DNA of 8,845 bases from Clostridiales bacterium (lineage in GTDB: Bacteria; Bacillota; Clostridia; Oscillospirales; Oscillospiraceae): NCBI GenBank assembly GCA_019418525.1, contig DYBS01000080.1, positions 1-8,845 of the forward strand. Direction: 5' to 3'. Each line of letters starts with the position of its first letter. The stretch's first letter is position 1. Positions 5,847 to 8,845 of the stretch are shown here, piece after piece. Both the position numbers and the translations under genes were made by a program. Below the pieces are notes generated by a model, which saw only the letters and a list, made by a program, of their open reading frames with translations, was not told the origin of the DNA and did no database searches.

Positions 5847-7089
5847 AGTCTTTTCGGACAAGCAGGGGACGGTGCTCACCTGGTGGTGCCGCGGCTCTCC
5901 CTGGCACGACCGGGAGGCCATCATCTGCGATGGCGCGGTGCGCAGCGGCAAGACGTTGTGCTGCGGGCTCTCCTTCTTCTGCTGGGCCATGGGGAATTTT
6001 ACAGGGCGAAACTTCGGCCTGTGCGGTAAGACCGCCGGGGCCCTGCGGCGCAACCTCCTGGGGGAGCTGCTGCCCCTCCTGAAAGAGCTGGGGTTCCACT
6101 GCACCGAACGGGTGAGCAAGGGGCAGCTGGTGGTCTCCTTCGGGGGACGGCGGAACACCTTCTACCTCTTCGGCGGGCGGGACGAGGGGAGCGCCGCCCT
6201 CATCCAAGGCATCACCCTGGCGGGTGTGCTGCTGGACGAGGTGGCATTGATGCCCCGCTCCTTCGTGGAGCAGGCCTGCGCCCGGTGCAGCGTGGAGGGG
6301 AGCCGCCTGTGGTTCAACTGCAACCCGGAGGGGCCGGAGCACTGGTTCTATAAAGAGTGGGTCCAGAAGCGGGAGGAGCGGGGGGCGCTGTACCTCCACT
6401 TCACCATGGAGGACAACCCCGCTCTGTCCCCCGCCGTCATCGCCCGCTACGCCCGGTATTACAGCGGTACCTTTTACCGCCGCTTCGTGCTGGGGGAGTG
6501 GGTGGCCGCTGAGGGAGTCATCTACGACTTTTTCGACGAGAGCTATGTGCGCCAAGCGCCGGATGGACTGGAGGAGTGGGTCATCTCCTGCGACTACGGC
6601 ACCGTCAACCCCGCGTCCTTCGGGCTGTGGGGGCGGAAGGGAGACATCTGGTACCGGGTAAACGAATTTTACTACGACTCCCGCCGGGAGGGGCGGCAAA
6701 AGACCGACCGGGAGTACGCCGACGACCTGGCCAAACTGGCCGGGGGGCGGAAGATCCAGAAGGTGGTGGTGGATCCCTCCGCCGCCAGCTTCATCGAGGT
6801 GCTGCGCCGCAGCGGCTGGCGGGTGGTGCGGGCCGACAACCAGGTGCTGGAGGGCATCCGCATCACCGCCCGGCTGCTGAAAGAGGGAAAAATCGTCATC
6901 TGCCCGCCCTGTCGGGACGCCATCCGGGAGTTTTCCCTTTACTGCTGGGACACCCGGGCCCCCGGCGACAAGGTGCGCAAGGAGCACGACCACGCCATGG
7001 ATGACATCCGCTACTTCGCCGTCAACGTGGCCGCGGGGAAGCGGGAGAGTCCCCTGGCCGCCGCCGCGGTGGCCCGGCGGGCCTTTTGA
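5836..7089 (+). CDS. Phage terminase large subunit (ATPase/nuclease)
   Basis: Packaging motor of tailed phages: it cuts concatemeric DNA and pumps it through the portal into the prohead. The product is 417 aa, close to the Terminase_3 (PBSX XtmB-like) length. The ATPase domain has Walker A GAVRSGKT at 33-40, Walker B GVLLDE with D134-E135, and WFNCNPEGPEHWF near 155-168, a conserved stretch of this family. The RNase H-like nuclease domain shows the expected acidic residues at D253 (SCDYGTVNP), D313 (VVVDPSAASF) and D389/D390 (DHAMDDIRYF). No frameshift or lost catalytic residue, so it should be functional. GGAGGAGG at 5825-5832 inside the small terminase gene precedes the ATG, which overlaps that gene's stop. 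The portal gene follows at once. Confidence 0.93.
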   Translation: MIPKVFSDKQGTVLTWWCRGSPWHDREAIICDGAVRSGKTLCCGLSFFCWAMGNFTGRNFGLCGKTAGALRRNLLGELLPLLKELGFHCTERVSKGQLVVSFGGRRNTFYLFGGRDEGSAALIQGITLAGVLLDEVALMPRSFVEQACARCSVEGSRLWFNCNPEGPEHWFYKEWVQKREERGALYLHFTMEDNPALSPAVIARYARYYSGTFYRRFVLGEWVAAEGVIYDFFDESYVRQAPDGLEEWVISCDYGTVNPASFGLWGRKGDIWYRVNEFYYDSRREGRQKTDREYADDLAKLAGGRKIQKVVVDPSAASFIEVLRRSGWRVVRADNQVLEGIRITARLLKEGKIVICPPCRDAIREFSLYCWDTRAPGDKVRKEHDHAMDDIRYFAVNVAAGKRESPLAAAAVARRAF

Positions 7090-7106
7090 GAGAGGAGGAA
7101 GATCAT

Positions 7107-8264
7107 TTGGGCTGGTTACGCAAAAGACCGGCAAAGACCGGGGCGGCGGTTCAGCTCCGGGACGGGGGTCGGCACCCCTTCGGGCTGCTGGAGCGCTACA
7201 CGCCCCTCCACGGCGGAGAGATCCGCCTGTACCGGACCATCCGGGAGGCCGTCCCCATCGTGGACGCCGCCATTCTGAAGCTGGTGCGCCTCACCGGCGG
7301 CGTGTCCGCGGTGCCCAGAGACAAGCGGGCCGGGGAAGAACTGGCTGAGTTTCTGCGCACGGTGGACACCGGACGGGGCCAGCGGGGCATCCAGTCCTTC
7401 CTGGACAGCTATGTGGACTCCCTGCTCACCTGCGGACAGGCGGTGGGGGAGATGGTGCTGGACCGGAAGAGGCAGGAGTTTACCGCCCTGCTGTGCGGCA
7501 ATGTGGAGCACATCGAGGTACAGGAGGGGGACTCCCCCATGGACTTTGCCCTGTGCCGGAGAGAGGCGGGGGGACAGGCGACCCGCCTCCCCCGGCAGGA
7601 TCTGCTGCTCTTCACTCCCTTCCAGCCGGAGGCAGAGCACCCCTACGGTGTGTCCCTGCTGCGGTCCATGCCCTTCCTCACCGGGATTTTGCTCAAAATC
7701 TACCAGGCGGTGGGGATGAACTGGGAGCGGATGGGCAACGTCCGCTTCGCCGTGGTGTGCAAGCCCGACAGCGACGGGCTCTACGCCCAGGAGCGCAGCG
7801 AGCAGCTGGCCCGGGAGTGGGCCTCCGCTATGGAGGCCACCAAGGACGGCTCGGTGCGGGACTTCGTAGCAGTAGGCGACGTGGAGATCAAGGTCATCGG
7901 CGCGGACAACCAGATCTTGGACAGCGAGGTGCCGGTGCGGCAGATCCTGGAGCAGCTGGTGGCCCGGACCGGTATCCCGCCCTTTTTGCTGGGCCTGTCC
8001 TGGTCCTCCACCGAGCGGATGAGCACCCAGCAGGCCGACCTCCTCACCACCGAGATCACCGCCATCCGCCGTTCTCTGGAGCCGGTGGTGGAGCGGGTGT
8101 GTGAGATGTGGCTGCGGCTCCACGGCTACGACCACCACGTCACGGTGGAGTGGGACGACATCAATTTGCAGGACCTGGTGGAAGAGGCCAAGGCCGAGCT
8201 CTATCGCGAGCAGGCTGAGGCTCTGCGCCGGGAAGGTGAAGCGGAACAGGAGGATGCGAGTTGA
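7107..8264 (+). CDS. Phage portal protein
   Basis: Forms the dodecameric ring at one capsid vertex through which the terminase packs DNA and to which the tail joins. I chose TTG at 7107 (385 aa, MGWLRKRPAK...). AGGAGG at 7093-7098 lies 8 bases upstream. The other in-frame TTG at 7086 would leave that site inside the gene. The body shows features common in portals: an early RLYRTIREAVPIVDAAILKL segment, a central long helix region (SLLRSMPFLTGILLKIYQAV), and the C-terminal GIPPFLLGLSWSSTERMSTQ region followed by a helix and an acidic, Glu-rich tail. Position between large terminase and protease supports the call. I cannot assign the exact portal family by eye. It lies 17 bases after the large terminase stop and overlaps the next gene by 4 bases. 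Confidence 0.85.
   Translation: MGWLRKRPAKTGAAVQLRDGGRHPFGLLERYTPLHGGEIRLYRTIREAVPIVDAAILKLVRLTGGVSAVPRDKRAGEELAEFLRTVDTGRGQRGIQSFLDSYVDSLLTCGQAVGEMVLDRKRQEFTALLCGNVEHIEVQEGDSPMDFALCRREAGGQATRLPRQDLLLFTPFQPEAEHPYGVSLLRSMPFLTGILLKIYQAVGMNWERMGNVRFAVVCKPDSDGLYAQERSEQLAREWASAMEATKDGSVRDFVAVGDVEIKVIGADNQILDSEVPVRQILEQLVARTGIPPFLLGLSWSSTERMSTQQADLLTTEITAIRRSLEPVVERVCEMWLRLHGYDHHVTVEWDDINLQDLVEEAKAELYREQAEALRREGEAEQEDAS
8248..8253 (+). promoter_or_regulatory. Ribosome binding site fixing the prohead protease TTG start
   Basis: AGGAGG lies 7 bases before TTG at 8261, whose last two bases belong to the portal stop codon (TTGA, 8261-8264). It supports a TTG start that standard ATG-based gene calling would miss, and suggests translational coupling to the portal gene. 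Confidence 0.75.
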
Positions 8265-8845
8265 ACATCATCAAAGAAGCTGGTGTGGGCGCTGCCGGGA
8301 CCGTGAGCGCGGAGGATCTGGCCCTCATTCACGCCCAGAGCCGGAAGGAGCTGACCGCCGAGGAGGTCTTTACCTTCTGCGTGAAGCTCTGTGACAACGA
8401 GGTGGACCGGGACTGCGAGCGCTTCCCCGAGGCCACGCTGCGGGAGCTGGCTCCCCTCTTTGTGGGCAAGAGCGGCATTTTTGACCACCGCTGGAGCGCC
8501 CGGGAGCAGGTGGGGCGCATCTACCGCACGGAACTGGTGCGGGAGGAGCAGATCCGCACCGCCGCCGGGGACCCCTATTGCTACCTCAAAGGCTGGGTGT
8601 ACATGGTGCGTACCGACAGCAACCGGGACCTCATCGCCGAGATCGAGGGCGGCATCAAGCGGGAGGTGTCGGTGGGGTGCAGCGTGGCGCGCTCCATTTG
8701 CTCCATCTGCGGTGAGGACATCCACGACCGGGAGCGCTGCGCCCATGTGAAGGGCCGGACCTATAACGGCAAGCTCTGCTGGGCGGAGCTCCTGGACGCC
8801 ACCGACGCCTATGAGTGGTCCTTTGTGGCCGTCCCCGCCCAGCAG
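8261..8845 (+). CDS. Prohead (head maturation) protease, 3' end outside window
   Basis: Serine protease that removes scaffold or capsid propeptides during head maturation. Starting at TTG 8261 the frame is open to the last base, giving 195 residues without a stop. The arrangement fits the HK97-type prohead protease (S78/U35) fold: DNEVDRDCERFP early, GIFDHRWSAREQVGRI with the probable catalytic His at 76, KREVSVGCSV with the probable catalytic Ser at 137, then YEWSFVAVPAQQ at 184-195, the usual 'yEvSlVavPA' end of the domain. Between the last two is an insertion with CSICGEDIHDRERCAH (C147, C150, C160, H162) and a further Cys at 173, likely a small metal-binding knuckle. The protein may end soon after the window or continue into a scaffold or capsid part. 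No ATG-started frame covers it fully, which explains why it is easily overlooked. Confidence 0.8.
   Translation, partial: MNIIKEAGVGAAGTVSAEDLALIHAQSRKELTAEEVFTFCVKLCDNEVDRDCERFPEATLRELAPLFVGKSGIFDHRWSAREQVGRIYRTELVREEQIRTAAGDPYCYLKGWVYMVRTDSNRDLIAEIEGGIKREVSVGCSVARSICSICGEDIHDRERCAHVKGRTYNGKLCWAELLDATDAYEWSFVAVPAQQ

Noticed and set aside
5677..7134. Open frame of 485 codons on the minus strand, opposite the large terminase
   Set aside because: It mirrors the codon pattern of a GC-rich gene. Its translation is Pro/Gly/Leu/His-rich low complexity with no motif, while the + strand carries complete terminase motifs.
7116..8138. Open frame of 340 codons on the minus strand, opposite the portal gene
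   Set aside because: Same shadow effect of high GC; no recognisable domain or ribosome binding site.
1..8845. CRISPR array, tRNA, rRNA or insertion sequence
   Set aside because: No regularly spaced repeats, no tRNA-like cloverleaf and no transposase motifs were seen; gaps between genes are all under 150 bases.

Overview
The window is GC-rich and densely packed. Its gene content (recA-recX-rimO-pgsA cluster, Gram-positive-style Shine-Dalgarno sites, TTG starts, a two-P-loop-type ATPase known to me from Firmicutes) suggests a high-GC member of the Clostridia, perhaps an Oscillospiraceae-type gut bacterium. The taxonomic guess is inference from gene style and GC, not from a marker comparison.

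Left part (1-3166, + strand): a housekeeping operon holding the C-terminal two thirds of recA (cut by the window edge), recX (4-base overlap with recA), rimO (TTG start with a strong ribosome binding site) and pgsA (2-base gap). It joins recombination and its modulator to ribosomal protein S12 methylthiolation and phosphatidylglycerol synthesis. It ends at a strong symmetrical hairpin terminator (3181-3219) that also serves the convergent gene that follows.

Middle (3240-5445): cysK (cysteine synthase A) on the minus strand, with a good sigma-A-type promoter and a short direct repeat near its transcription start. Divergently on the + strand lies a P-loop ATPase of the PRK06851-like type. Its second half looks like a decayed copy of its first half, with the Walker A lysine lost. 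A rho-independent terminator closes this gene.

Right part (5458-8845, + strand): a tailed-phage head/packaging module begins abruptly after that terminator. Order: an inverted repeat that could fold as an RNA hairpin with a GAAA tetraloop, a very short small terminase, large terminase, portal, and a prohead protease cut by the right edge. The genes overlap or nearly abut and read as one operon. No integrase, repressor or replication gene lies between the chromosomal genes and the terminase. This is either the packaging end of a prophage or remnant whose integration genes lie elsewhere, or a domesticated packaging cluster of gene-transfer-agent type. The small terminase seems to lack the usual N-terminal DNA-binding domain, which keeps the second option open but does not prove it.
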